From positions 59,132,854 to 59,196,853 of the forward strand of contig CM042011.1 of NCBI GenBank assembly GCA_023525715.1: 64,000 bases of DNA. Direction: 5' to 3'. The DNA is from Cichorium intybus (taxonomy: Eukaryota; Streptophyta; Magnoliopsida; Asterales; Asteraceae). Below are positions 24,684 through 36,449 of this stretch, piece by piece. The position numbers and the translations under genes are program-made. Below the pieces are notes generated by a model. The model ran no database searches, was not told where the DNA came from, and saw only the letters and a program-made list of their open reading frames with translations. How positions within the stretch are numbered: position 1 is the stretch's first letter; each line of letters opens with the position of its first letter.

Positions 24684-24742
24684 TTTCGTTGGCATTCCGA
24701 TGGAGCGCGTATGGCTCACCGGCACATCGTAACACCTCGAAA
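24684..24742 (+). other. Conserved-loop hairpin H4 in the 3' half
   Basis: CGATG pairs with CATCG next to the loop GAGCGCGTATGG + CTCACCGGCA (24703-24724); GG/CC and TTTCG/CGAAA pair below an internal loop whose 3' side is again five bases (TAACA). Same architecture as H1 and H2 with different stems. Confidence 0.6.
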
Positions 24743-25798
24743 TAGTCTTAAAGTGCAGTCGTGTGGACTAAAGATCCCGAGAACCATGAAAAGTCACAGT
24801 ACATAGAATGGAGTTGTCAGTGAGAATGACGGTATGACCAAATTGAAATATCATCGGAATGATATCCGATCAGATGAAGTGTATAAATGTATAACATTTG
24901 GATACACAGAAAGAGTGAAAGGTCAAGTAGACATAGATACATAACTCGAATTAAATAGTTTAAAAGGAATCTAGTAACCGATAATAGTTTATGTAAAATC
25001 CGACTTGGTGATTACCTCATGGAGACTTGGTAATTAGGCAATAGTAGCCACCAGTCAGATTTTAAGTTTCAATTTTGCATGTTTCACTTCCCGAATAATT
25101 TGATTATTCAAAAGTCCACAGTCACTCATACTTTTCGGGAGTAAGTATGAACAAAGACTGTCGTGAATTGGTTTGTAGATTGTCTAAGGAGTTAGACATT
25201 GTAGTAAGACTGCTACAACGTTCATGAGTACTTAGAAATAGAGATTTGAGTATTGGATAAACCCGCTCTCAACAGATTGCTTCATGGATTACATCACGAG
25301 CAATGTTGAGAAGATAATATCGTATTATCTTGAAGCAGAGACATATGAGTTGAAATTTACGAGTCGGTTGTGCATTGATAATGCGAAAACGCATAGAGGA
25401 CTCGATGTTACAAATGCATTGTTGTGTACGATTTGATAAGTAAAAGACACAACCATATGAGTCAAAGCTTATTCGTTCCTTGACTCTGATGGGAAACAGA
25501 TATCTGTTGGCCTCTCGATGATTTTGAAGTTGACTTAAGTTCTAGCCAGCCTGGACTAAATTGATGTGTTCAATTAGAAGTCCGAAAGTCATAAGCAGAA
25601 TCGGAAATCGGGAAACAGAGTATCAGACAGAGATTGATCTCAATCTATGTCTCGTGTCTGAAAATATCTTGTTGGACGAAGGATCATATGATCACTTATC
25701 TATGGACAGAACTGACTGGGTCAGAGTTCGGCAGCAGTTTCTTGGAAGCTGCAGGTTGTTTATTAATCAGAAGATAAATTAAAGTCATAGACTTATCC

Positions 25799-25808
25799 AA
25801 GTGGGAGA
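25799..25808 (+). other. Polypurine tract of the nested element
   Basis: AAGTGGGAGA ends one base before the 3' LTR, the typical copia-type plus-strand primer. Confidence 0.8.
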
Positions 25809-25809
25809 C

Positions 25810-26576
25810 TGTTGGATTAGGTGTCTAAGCCATGACTTTACAACTATGTTTATCTTGTTAATTGAAGCAAAGTCCATTTGGGTTGCCCTCATAGCTGGAG
25901 GTCAGGATAGAGTTCGGTAGAGTAAAAGGTTGATTTATTAATTGCTTAATAAATCAATAGAATTAATTAAATGGTTTATTAATATATTTAAGTGTTAATA
26001 TATTAATTATAAACTATAATAATTAATTAAGATTTAATCTAGAATTAATTGGATTTAATTCAATGATTAAATTAATTAATTAAAAGTGCAGGGACTGGTT
26101 TGTATTTATTCAATAGTTGAATAACTGGCAAGCCAGTAGCCAGGGGCCTAAGTTGGCGAAATTATGAGTGGATACACCCATATTTCGAAACCCTAATTAT
26201 GGTTATGGAAAGCCTTGTCCAAATGGTTAACAGGCTTGCCCATTAAGGAGGCTCCTTAGGGTTTCAGCTGTAACCCTTGGAGGCTATAAAAGGAGGCACC
26301 TGGCCACCCTAAAACCTGCGCCACTTTTACCCAGATAAACTCTGCTGGACTGCCTTCTCCATTGATGTGGGTATGACTTGCATCTGAGGCAGGATACTTT
26401 TGCTGCTAGCTTCAAGAACAAGATTCAAAGGTTGGTTCTTCTGATTTAAACTTTAGAAATAATTGTTGGCCTTTAGTTTTAGTTTATTATCTTCATAGAA
26501 GAAAACATAGATCTTTCTAGGGTTGCATGTGAACCATAGGATTATTTGTGTTCATTGTTTGCTAGAAAATCCTTCA
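25810..26576 (+). repeat. 3' LTR of the nested element
   Basis: 767 bp, identical in length to the 5' LTR with about ten substitutions. Its TATA box is at about 26285-26291. Confidence 0.9.
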
Positions 26577-26667
26577 ATTCTAACCATCCCAACACATATG
26601 ACAACTTACTTAATCTTAATTACACTAAGATTATAAAAAAACTTACTGAAAGTAACATGGCGTTACA

Positions 26668-26685
26668 AATTCCCCTCCCCTTTAA
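26668..26685 (-). other. Polypurine tract of the Tekay-like element
   Basis: On the minus strand AAAGGGGAGGGGAATT directly precedes the 3' LTR start TGTAACGCC. This is a classic plus-strand primer tract and confirms the element's orientation. Confidence 0.85.
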
Positions 26686-26704
26686 AAGATTTCGTCCTCG
26701 GAAT

Positions 26705-28002
26705 CATGCAAAGAGTTGGGGGTATTTCACCCTCATTTCATCCTCAGCCTCCCACATCATATCGGAACCTCTATGATGTCACCAAAGTACTTTAACCATA
26801 CTAATCTTCTTGTTCTGCAACTGCCTCACTTTCTGGTCTAACACGTTCTCTGGTTGTTCTGGATATCTCAATTTTTCGTCCATTTCAATCTCGGCAAGAG
26901 GTACTTGTTGAGATTCATCAAACAATGTCTTTCGCAAGTGTGATACACGGAAAAAATTATGGATGCCTTGTAGCTCGTTATGTAACTCTAACCGATAAGC
27001 CATAGCTCTTACTCTTTGAGATATTCGGAATGGATCGATAAAACGAGGACTCAACTTACCTTTCTTCCCAAAGCAAATTAAACCTTTCCAAGGGGATACT
27101 TTAAGCATCATCGTTTCACCCACTCGGAACTCCAACGGTTTCACCCGCTTATCATCATATTGTTTCTGTCGGTTTTGAGCAACTTTCAAGTGTTCTCGGA
27201 TTTGTCTAATCTTCTCTTCGGTTTGAGCTAGGATCTTAGGTCCAGCACCGGGCTTTTCCCCCACTTCAGTCTAGCAAGTTGGAGTATGAAACGATGCTTC
27301 ATATAATGCTTCATACGGGGCCATTTGAATGCTAGAATGAAAACTGTTATTGTATGCAAATTCTACCAAAGGTAGATGATCCTCCCAACTCCAACCGAAG
27401 TCTATCACGCAGGTTAGAAGCATATCCTCCAAGGTCTGAATAGTTCTCTCACTTTGCCCAGCAGTCTGTGGATGATACGCGGCGCTCATCAACACTTTCA
27501 AACCCATTTGCTCTTGAAGACTTTGCCAAAATCGAGAAGTAAATCTACTATCTCAATCCGACACAATCGAAGCCGGTAATCCATGTCGACGAATCACCTC
27601 ATCAATGTAAATTTTGGCTAACTTTTCAATCTTGAAGCTTTCACTAATCGGTATGAACTGTGCTGATTTTGTCAACCAGTCTACCACTACCCATATGGTA
27701 TCACGCACACGCGACGTTCGAGGGATCTTTGTTACGAAATCCATCGTGATCTCGTCCCACTTTTTCGCTGGAATTGGAAATGGTTGGATTTCTCCATATG
27801 GCTTCTGATGGTTTGACTTCACTTGCAAGCAAGTCAAACACTTTTCTACATACCTTCCAACGTCTCTCTTCATTCCCGACCACCAACACAATGGTTTTAA
27901 CGTTCGATACATCTTTGTGCTACCTGCGTGTATCGCATACCATCTGCAATGCGCATCTTCTAATAACAAACTTCGCGCCTCGCCTTGCGTGGGCACCCAC
28001 AC
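26705..28002 (-). pseudogene. Tekay-like integrase with C-terminal chromodomain, broken
   Basis: Integrase inserts the cDNA; in this clade a chromodomain targets heterochromatin. Visible: zinc-finger half (H..GSTKMY, CLTCLQVKSNHQ), core KWDEITMDFVTKIP, RDTIWVVVDWLTKSAQFIP and HGLPASIVSD (27553-28002), then SAAYHPQTAGQSERTIQTLEDML (27271-27507). The C-terminal side (26779-27264) has KLSPRFIDPFRISQRV and VFRVSHLRK-like sequence (FFRVSHLRK). It enters a chromodomain-like segment, EIEMDEKLRYPEQPENVLDQ. A TGA at 26779-26781 interrupts the chromodomain, which otherwise continues in frame to a stop at 26705-26707 (WEAEDEMRVKYPQLFA). Further breaks lie at about 27510-27550. Confidence 0.88.
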
Positions 28003-28104
28003 TTAACCTCTAAAGGTTTCTAATCGCTGTGAGTTTTCAACAAAATTCTTCAAATACATAACCATTCATTCACCCTTCACATGCTCGGTTTTGCACGCTT
28101 TTTC

Positions 28105-29632
28105 CTATGCCACCCGAATCAACTCAGGTAGTCGGATCGCTACACCCATACACACAGATGTAACTTTTAAAGAACTTTCTTTTTGACTCAACGTATCTGC
28201 AACTACATTTTCCTTGCTGGGATAATATAGGATTTCACAATCATAATCTTTGATTAAATTCATCCACCTTTGCTGCCTCATGTTTAGTTCCTTTTGATCA
28301 AACAAGTACTTTAGACTTTTGTGATCTATGTACACAACAAACTTCACGCCATATAAGTAATGTCTCCAAAGCATCAAAGCCAAGATCACTGTAGCCAAGT
28401 CCAGGTCATGTACCTGGTACTTCTTCTCGGCCTCTTTCAGTTGACGGGACGCATAAGCAATCACTCTACCCTTCTGTATTTGCATGCACCCAACACCTAC
28501 TCTTGAAGCATCACTATATACCACATAGTCTTCCCTACCCTGAGATAAAGCTAACACAGTGGCTTTACAAAACGCTTGCTTTAGTCTTTGAAATGCGGCT
28601 TGTTGCCTTTTTGCCTACTCAAACTTTTCATCCTTCTTGGTCAATTTGGTCAGCGGGGTAGCAATCAAGGAAAAATTTTCTACGAACCTCCTATGGTAAC
28701 CCGCCAACCTAAGAAAACTACGTATCTCTATCGGACTTCAAGGCGGTTCCTATTTCATCACGACTTCAATTTTTGTTGGATCAACTTTAACACCTTCGCT
28801 ATTAATAACATGCCCGAGAAATTGCACTTCTCTCAGTCAGAATTCACATTTAGAAAACTTTGCGTACAACTTCTCTTGACCAAGTAACTCCAAAATTTGG
28901 CGCAAATGAACCCCGTGCTCGGCTTGGCTTCGAGAGTACACCAGGATATCGTCTATGAACATGATAACAGAAGTATCAAGGAACAAGTGACACACTATTT
29001 TCATTAGATCCATGAATGCTGTCAGAGCATTGGTTAGCCCAAAAGGCATCACCAAAAACTCATAATGGCCATAGCCAGTACAAAAAACGGTCTACGGAAT
29101 ATCAGATTCTCGAACTTCAACAGGTGATATCTCGATCTCAAATCAATTTTAGAAAAATAAGACGTCCCCTGGAGTTGATCAAACAAGTCATCAATTCTTG
29201 GTAACTGATATTTGTTCTTCACCATGGTCTTATTCAACTCTCGGCAGTCTATACACATACGCATAGACCCGTCTTTCTTTTTAACAAAAAAGATGGGCAC
29301 TCCCCAAGGTAACGAACTCGGTTTAATAAACCCCCGATCCAAAGTTCCTCCAATTGTTTTCTCAATTCCTCCATCTCTGAAGGTGCTAATCGGTAAGGAG
29401 CACGAGTAACAAGAGCGGCTCCCGGAACCAATTCAATCATAAACTCTATTTGACGATCCGACGGTAATTCAAGAAGTTCTTCGGGAAAAACGTCCGAAAA
29501 TTCATTTACTATTGCTACGTCTTCCACAACCACTTTACTCGGTTTGGCCAAGGCCACATATGCCAGATAAGATACCCCTCCTTTACCAACACTACTCCGA
29601 GCCTTAGCAAAGGAAATAATCGGCATTCTCAA
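28105..29632 (-). pseudogene. Tekay-like reverse transcriptase / RNase H remnant
   Basis: Blocks in order: EFSDVFPEELLELPSDRQIEF (from 29510), YRLAPSEMEELRKQLEEL, GFIKPSSLPWGVPIFFVKKK and RMCIDCRELNK (29049-29340), FSKIDLRSRYH, MPFGLTNALTAFMDLM and the catalytic FIDDILVYS (28837-29055). RNase H follows at 28105-28557 with YVVYSDASRVGVGCMQIQKG, VIAYASRQLK and FVVYIDHKSLKYLF. At least four frameshifts or stops separate them, including an unreadable stretch at 28558-28836. Not functional. Confidence 0.88.
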
Positions 29633-30043
29633 TCATTGTCGTTCACCGTGGATTTTAATCCATGCCCCATTCGGTGCTATAACCACAATATTCTTGTTTT
29701 CACAATCCATATTAGCATGATTTGTTGCGAACCAATCCATACCAACTATTACTCCAAACTCCTTGGTGGTCATCGACTTCAAATCTATAGGGAAATTAGT
29801 ACTGTAAATCTTTAGCTGACACCGTTGGATATGTTTAAAAACCCACACATATCTACCATCAGCCACTGCTACTTCCAAACTCTCATCCATAGGAGTTAGG
29901 GGAATAGTTAGACGAGGCATAAAAGAAGTTGACACAAAAGAATGCATAGATCCAGGGTCGAACAACACGTACACGGGAATCGAATTTAAAGTGAAAATAC
30001 TTGAAACTACGTCTTTCTTCTCACGGGCTTCCTCCATTGTCAT
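29633..30043 (-). pseudogene. Tekay-like aspartic protease remnant
   Basis: Reads SSIFTLNSIPVYVLFDPGSMHSFVS. Active gypsy proteases have a D-S/T-G triad at the LFD position; here it is D-P-G, so the catalytic triad is altered. FGVIVGMDWFATNHANMDC near the C-terminus is the conserved 'D.I.GMDWL..H.A.IDC' block. The frame is open for 136 codons. Confidence 0.85.
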
Positions 30044-31009
30044 CTAGAAAGCTTGTGATGCCACTGGCCCTCCCCGGCCCTTTGTTTCTTCCTTCTTTCC
30101 TCCCCGCGCCTCCCTTGACCTTTCAATAAGCGCTCCAGATTTGATCTGGGGACAGTTCGAATGAATGTAATTTGTAGCTCCACATTGGAAACACTTTCGT
30201 TCCGCCTGACATTCTCGAGCAATGTGCCGCTGCTTTCCACAATTACGACAACCCGACGGCAGGGCATCAGTCGAACAATTTCCCATGTGCTTCTTTCGGC
30301 ACTTCTCGAACCGCTTTCCTTCCTCCTTTCGGCATTTCCCTTTGTAATTAGACCAAGACTGTTGAGAGTTATTTTGTGGTGTCCAAGGTTGTTCCTTCGT
30401 CTTTCTTTTCATCTCATTTTCTTTCTTTTCGTTTTCATGTCTTTGTAGTTCTGTCTCCCTCTCTGTGGCCCTATCGACCACCTTTCGGAAAGAAGACAAC
30501 TGCAGTGGCTGCACTATCTCTTGGATTTGGGTCTTTAACCCCCCTACGTACTTGTCTATCTTTCTTTTCTCAGTATTGATATGGTTTTCCACAAACCTCG
30601 CTTTTCCAGAAAACTCAGTGTGTATTCTTTTTCACCGAGCGAGATCCCTGCTCCAGGTGCATAAACTCATCCTCCAGCCTCTTTATAGCTACCTCCAAGT
30701 AATATTCTTTGTTAAAATTGGTTTTGAATTGTTCTCACAACATGGATTGGTAGCAAACTCTACCCTATTACCCTTAGCACATTTACTAATCTGGAACACT
30801 TTTTTTGTATGAATTAGCCATTCCATTGCTTGTACCATATTATATGTGTCCAAAAACTCCTCGGGCTTGCAGCTAAGAAAGGTTTTATAAGTACATTCAA
30901 TTTTCTTTTCGGAAGTACCTTCTACTTGAATCATGCTTTCGCCTTGACTCTCGTCTTCAGGCTGTTTATCATGAACCTGCTTTCCAGCCCCTTCACCTTG
31001 TACATTCAC
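30044..31009 (-). pseudogene. Tekay-like gag remnant with two CCHC knuckles
   Basis: Gag forms the particle and binds the element RNA. The N-terminal side (30689-31009) reads ...YKTFLSCKPEEFLDTYNMVQAMEWLIHTKKVFQIS, the usual 'F....P..F.G..D...A..W....EK.F' block of chromovirus Gag. The C-terminal side (30044-30592) has a charged region and two zinc knuckles: CRNCGKQRHIAREC (complete C-x2-C-x4-H-x4-C) and CFQCGATNYIHSNC, where tyrosine stands at the zinc-binding histidine position. The parts are separated by frameshifts. Confidence 0.85.
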
Positions 31010-31315
31010 TATACTAGGTAGTAATTCACGTACAACTTCAGCTCCTATAGCTCTTGAGTCTGGCGTGTTTCCCTCATTGGGCCACCCGCCCTACTTCCGA
31101 CCGAGCCTTGAGAACGTTCCCGGCCACCCCTAAAGGCTCCCTGCCCCGAATTTCCCCGATCTGGATTACTTTGTGTGCTTCGCATACTTCAAATTCAACA
31201 AACAATTAGGTTATATACAACAACATATCTATATACACCAAACTGAACAACACGTATGCTATCTCTCGAGGTTTAAGTCCAGGAATCTTTTCTACAGACA
31301 CCTAATTCACTTAAA

Positions 31316-31332
31316 CCACAACTGTGATACCA
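31316..31332 (-). other. Primer binding site of the Tekay-like element
   Basis: Read on the minus strand, TGGTATCACAGTTGTGG lies two to three bases downstream of the 5' LTR. TGGTATCA is the usual plant tRNA-iMet complement, which fixes the minus orientation. Confidence 0.8.
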
Positions 31333-31335
31333 ACT

Positions 31336-32276
<941 letters not shown>

Positions 32277-32385
32277 ATGAGATACAATAACACTCCTCCT
32301 CAGAGTCTGAGACTCGATGAGGATAAGCATAGATACACTAGGCCACATTGTCTCTCCAAAAGAGCTCTTATGGAGAGAGCGGAGA

Positions 32386-32388
<3 letters not shown>

Positions 32389-32473
<85 letters not shown>
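32389..32473. repeat. (AT)n(AC)n compound microsatellite
   Basis: About 66 bp of AT repeats followed by about 19 bp of AC repeats, adjoining the repeat copy right of the Tekay element. Confidence 0.95.
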
Positions 32474-32994
32474 AGGCGTAATCCCGCGCATTGCACAGAA
32501 GTAAACTTATAAGGACAAAATATGTTGACAGATCAAATTTGAACATAAACACTTGAAATCTGGAAAACAAAATATGCAAAACTAAATATAAATCGATTAT
32601 GTCATATGTATAAATAATAATTTACCATCCAAAATTTGAACAAAAAACATAATCATGTTTTCTAAATCAATTACTATGGATAGGTCAACATTAAAAATAT
32701 AAGGAAATACATTTAAATGATTATCTCAAAAATAAAAATAAAAGATAGTTATAATAACATATGTGTAGGCTATGATAAATGTATTGTTGTTGATCATGTT
32801 CTGTGAGACTCGTAAGTATAATAATATCATTTAATAATTTTGTGAGGTATGCTTGGAATTGATAAATAATTACTACTTAGGAGTTGAAATGTTGTATAAT
32901 TAAAATAATATTTCAATCAAATTAACATATATAATATTTCAATTTTATGAATAAAAACATATAATTGATAAGTATTTAATAAAAAAACATATTA
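32474..32994. other. AT-rich intergenic region
   Basis: No gene is seen. The opening phrase AATCCCGCGCATTGCACAG resembles terminal sequences found in many plant Helitrons and MULEs, but no element could be bounded. Confidence 0.4.
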
Positions 32995-33003
32995 ATATTT
33001 TTA

Positions 33004-34401
33004 GACAAAACTTCATAAATGGTCCCTGTAGTTTCAGAAAATATCGTGTTTGGTCCCTAACTTTCAAAAACCTCACGCCTAGTCCCTGTGGTTTGAAATC
33101 TTTTGTTAAATCATCCCTGACCCATATGAAATGACTAATTTACCCTTTTTTAATATCTTTTGCAGTTTTTTTTAATTAAAACTGTTTATGTATTTAAAAA
33201 TAAGAAAACAAATATTAAAAACCCACCCCACCCCATCCCCAAATCCCACGCATCTCTCCCTCTCTCTCTCCCTCTCTCTCTCCGATCACCCATTCCCCTC
33301 TCACCCCTGATAATCCACCACCACCCTCGGAATTTCTCGTTTCATTTCGTTGATGTGGCATTTAGTGGTTGCGCCGACTACGCTTTTACCTCCGACGAAG
33401 GCTAGGGATTCGGTGGTGGCTAGGGTTTTTAGCGGTGACGACTTATGACCACCTCCTACATAGTTGACAACACCAAATAGACATTATCTCTTCAACATCA
33501 GTCGAAATCTTGATTTCTTCCTTCTGGCTTCCAACATTGGAACGATTCTTCCTCTAAGAAATCATCTTTCACGCATCCACAGGATCGTTTCTACAATATT
33601 TAGTGTGATTAACATCCCTTTATAAAGCAGGCGACGACGATTGGGAATGGAGAAGGAATGGGGTGTGGTGATTGACACCAACCTGGTGATCGATTGAGAA
33701 AGGGAAGGTAACCTGGCCATACAGGTCTTTCCAGAGATATATGTTATAGGTTGAGCGTTTTGCCAAACAGCATCCGGCATCCGACAACTGGTGGAACCGA
33801 TTTTTGGGTTTGTGTTTGATTTCTGATTTTGAGGTGTTTAGGGATTTCAATTTTTGGAAATGTTTTCAGGTTTGATTTTAATTCTGGAACCAACTTCTAG
33901 AGATGGTTCAGCGGGGGGGGGGGGGGGGGTGGTGGTGATGATGATGAAGAATGTGATTTTGATCTCCTTGTAGTCCTTGCAAATCTAATTGTGGAAATTC
34001 TTGAGGGATGTGCATCCGAGAGCCATGTAAATCGGGAACCATTTCCGGCGGACACATTTTGTCGAGAATGGGATATAAAACAGAGAGAGGGAGGGAGGGA
34101 GGGAGGGAGGGAGAGAGAGAGAGGGAGAGAGAAATGGGTGGAGAGACTGTACTTGAACGTGTGGTGGGGAAGAAGAAAAGGGGATGGGGTATTGTTTATT
34201 ATTTTTTAGTTTTTTAAAATATTTTTTTAATTAAAGAAAATGTAAAAGAAATTAAAAAAGGGTAAATTAGTCATTTCATATGGGTCAGGGATGATTTAAC
34301 AAAAGTTTTCAAACCACAGGGACTAGGCGTGAGGTTTTTGAAAGTTAGGGACCAAACTCGATATCTTCTGAAACCACATGGACCATTTATAAAGTTTTGT
34401 C
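33004..34401. mobile_element. Non-autonomous Mutator-like element MULE-1
   Basis: 1398 bp with terminal inverted repeats of about 158 bp (33004-33161 and 34244-34401; ends GACAAAACTTCATAAATGG and its near inverse). A perfect 9-bp target duplication ATATTTTTA lies at 32995-33003 and 34402-34410. Nine-base duplications and long TIRs are typical of Mutator-like elements. There is no transposase. The interior holds CT- and GGGA-rich simple repeats and a 17-G run (33913-33929). Confidence 0.9.
33913..33929 (+). repeat. G(17) run in MULE-1
   Basis: Uninterrupted 17 G followed by TGGTGGTG; could form a G-quadruplex. A C(16) run is at 54388-54403. Confidence 0.9.
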
Positions 34402-34410
34402 ATATTTTTA

Positions 34411-36211
34411 TGTTACACTTATTATTAGAAGAAAATTCTACATTTTGTTTTAGTATAAATAAACAAGAACGTTCAAAGTATATTTATGTGTTCTCAACTC
34501 GTCTTTTTCCTACATCTTATTTTCCAAACTCTAGCGACTTAATCTAGTTATGTGAACTATATATACATTTGTATTAACCAAGACGTCATAAGTAACAATT
34601 AAATACAATAAGTTAAAAATTTTGGGTTGTAGTAGTTAATTAATTAAAAGATGAAGAGGTTTAGCTTCTAAATAAATTAATGTAGTAGTTAAATAGCATA
34701 AAGTTGAAGAGTTGAGAGTTTCAATTAGATATGGTTTAATATATAGATGACATATATTGCATCACATTGATTTGTATAACTTATAACAAGATTAAAATAA
34801 ACATAGTAACTATTTCGAATTATATTCAATTTAATGTTATTTTTAATTATATGTATCATTAATTAATTAAGATAAACATATTTTAGAACGACATAATTTC
34901 AATGACGTTTGTCCATGGGTTGCACGTGAATCAATTTAGATATAATTTTAATTACTATTATCTTTAACTATTGTTATGGTCAATTAATTTGAAAATAAAT
35001 TATTTATCCAATTTTTCTATTTTGATCATCATGATTATTTCAAATATCAAATGTTGTTTTTTGTTTGTAAGGAAACAATCTAATTTTAATTAAATGTTCA
35101 ACTATTATTATTGTTAGTTATACTTAAAACTATATTTTTTTTAAAAACTTTGCATGCTTATAAAAAATAGATTTTGGACAATATTTTAATTAATTTGGCA
35201 TTGCAATTTAGGTTTTACATTTAAAAGGTTTAACTACTTAAAAAATAGTTTTTGGATTTTCGTTTATGGTTAATTGAAATTTTGATTTGTGTTTTCTCTT
35301 TAACATTGTATTTAAATTAACAAATTAAGTATAATATATCATTTATTCAAAAGTTGTGATATTAGAACGATGTTGTTTTACATACAACGACATATCTAAA
35401 CTAATAAAGAAGTATGTTGTGTTAAAATTTAAAATGTTAGCATTAAAAGTGGAATAATAAAGAAGTTTATATATCATAAAATCAACTTAATATAGTCTAA
35501 GGTTAATTAATTTTTATCTTTGTAACAAATAAAAAATTAATTCAACTTCTATTTTGTATTTCTCAAGAAACAATACATATAGACAATTAAAAAAAAAACA
35601 TGATCAAGCTCATATTTACCTACATTTAACATCTTCATATTTCATGTATGTCTTTTTTCGTAAATACATTCATCGAACTTGGAATCTCCATCGTAGCTCT
35701 CAAGAACACCACACGAACAATAACAAAAACTATTAATAAATAGGTTGACTTATACAAAATGACATCTTCTAAAGTTGCGTACTTCTTTTTCGTTCCATAC
35801 AAATACACACACCTCCTAACAATGTAGAGATTTAAGTGTTATCAAGTCATAATCTCCTCCATGATATTCTCTAAACTCTAACAACATCATCTAGCTATGT
35901 TAACTATTTATACATCTAATAAGCAGTAAGTGTCATAAGTACCAATTCAATAATATCATAAGTTATAAAACTCTAGAGATGTAGTGATTAATTACACGAA
36001 ATTTGAAGAGTTTTAGTATTAAAATATTTTTACATGTAATTAAGTTTGTTTGTCAAATTAATGTGGATTTAAGATATAAGTTAGATAAACTATTGAGTGG
36101 TAGATGTTAATTAATTGAAAGTTGAAGTATGGAGAGAGTTTCAAATGAATATGGTGCAAGTATTAAGTTTATCTTACACTACAATGATTTGAATGACCTC
36201 TATTATAACAG

Positions 36212-36212
<1 letters not shown>
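34411..36212. other. AT-rich intergenic region
   Basis: No gene, RNA gene or bounded element recognised. The stretch around 34880-34930 has a GTCCATGGGTTGCACGTG phrase like Helitron/MULE termini in plants, without a partner. Confidence 0.4.
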
Positions 36213-36306
<94 letters not shown>

Positions 36307-36406
36307 CATACATACATACATACATACATACATACATACATACATACATACATACATACATACATACATACATACATACATACATACATACATACACACA
36401 CACACA
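36213..36406. repeat. (AT)n(CATA)n(CA)n compound microsatellite
   Basis: About 88 bp of TA repeats, about 94 bp of TACA repeats, then a short CA run. It is followed by ATATAAGACCGTATCACACC, which belongs to the same repeat family as the Tekay target site. Confidence 0.97.
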
Positions 36407-36449
36407 TATAAGACCGTATCACACCAATGTGGGATACATTAACACTTTT

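Larger units (their letters stand above)
18790..26576 (+). mobile_element. Young non-autonomous LTR retrotransposon nested in the Tekay-like 3' LTR
   Basis: Two 767-bp LTRs (18790-19556 and 25810-26576) start TGTTGGATTAGG and end CCTTCA. The target duplication ATTCT is perfect (18785-18789 and 26577-26581). A primer binding site TGGTATCAGAGCC follows the first LTR and a polypurine tract AAGTGGGAGA precedes the second. By eye I count ten single-base differences between the LTRs (about 1.3%), so insertion is recent. The internal 6.25 kb holds copia-like gag remnants at 20784-21480 but no recognisable protease, integrase or RT, so it must rely on a helper. It also contains a 5'-truncated foreign LTR (23380-24353), three ~95-bp tandem repeats and four conserved-loop hairpins. 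Confidence 0.92.
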
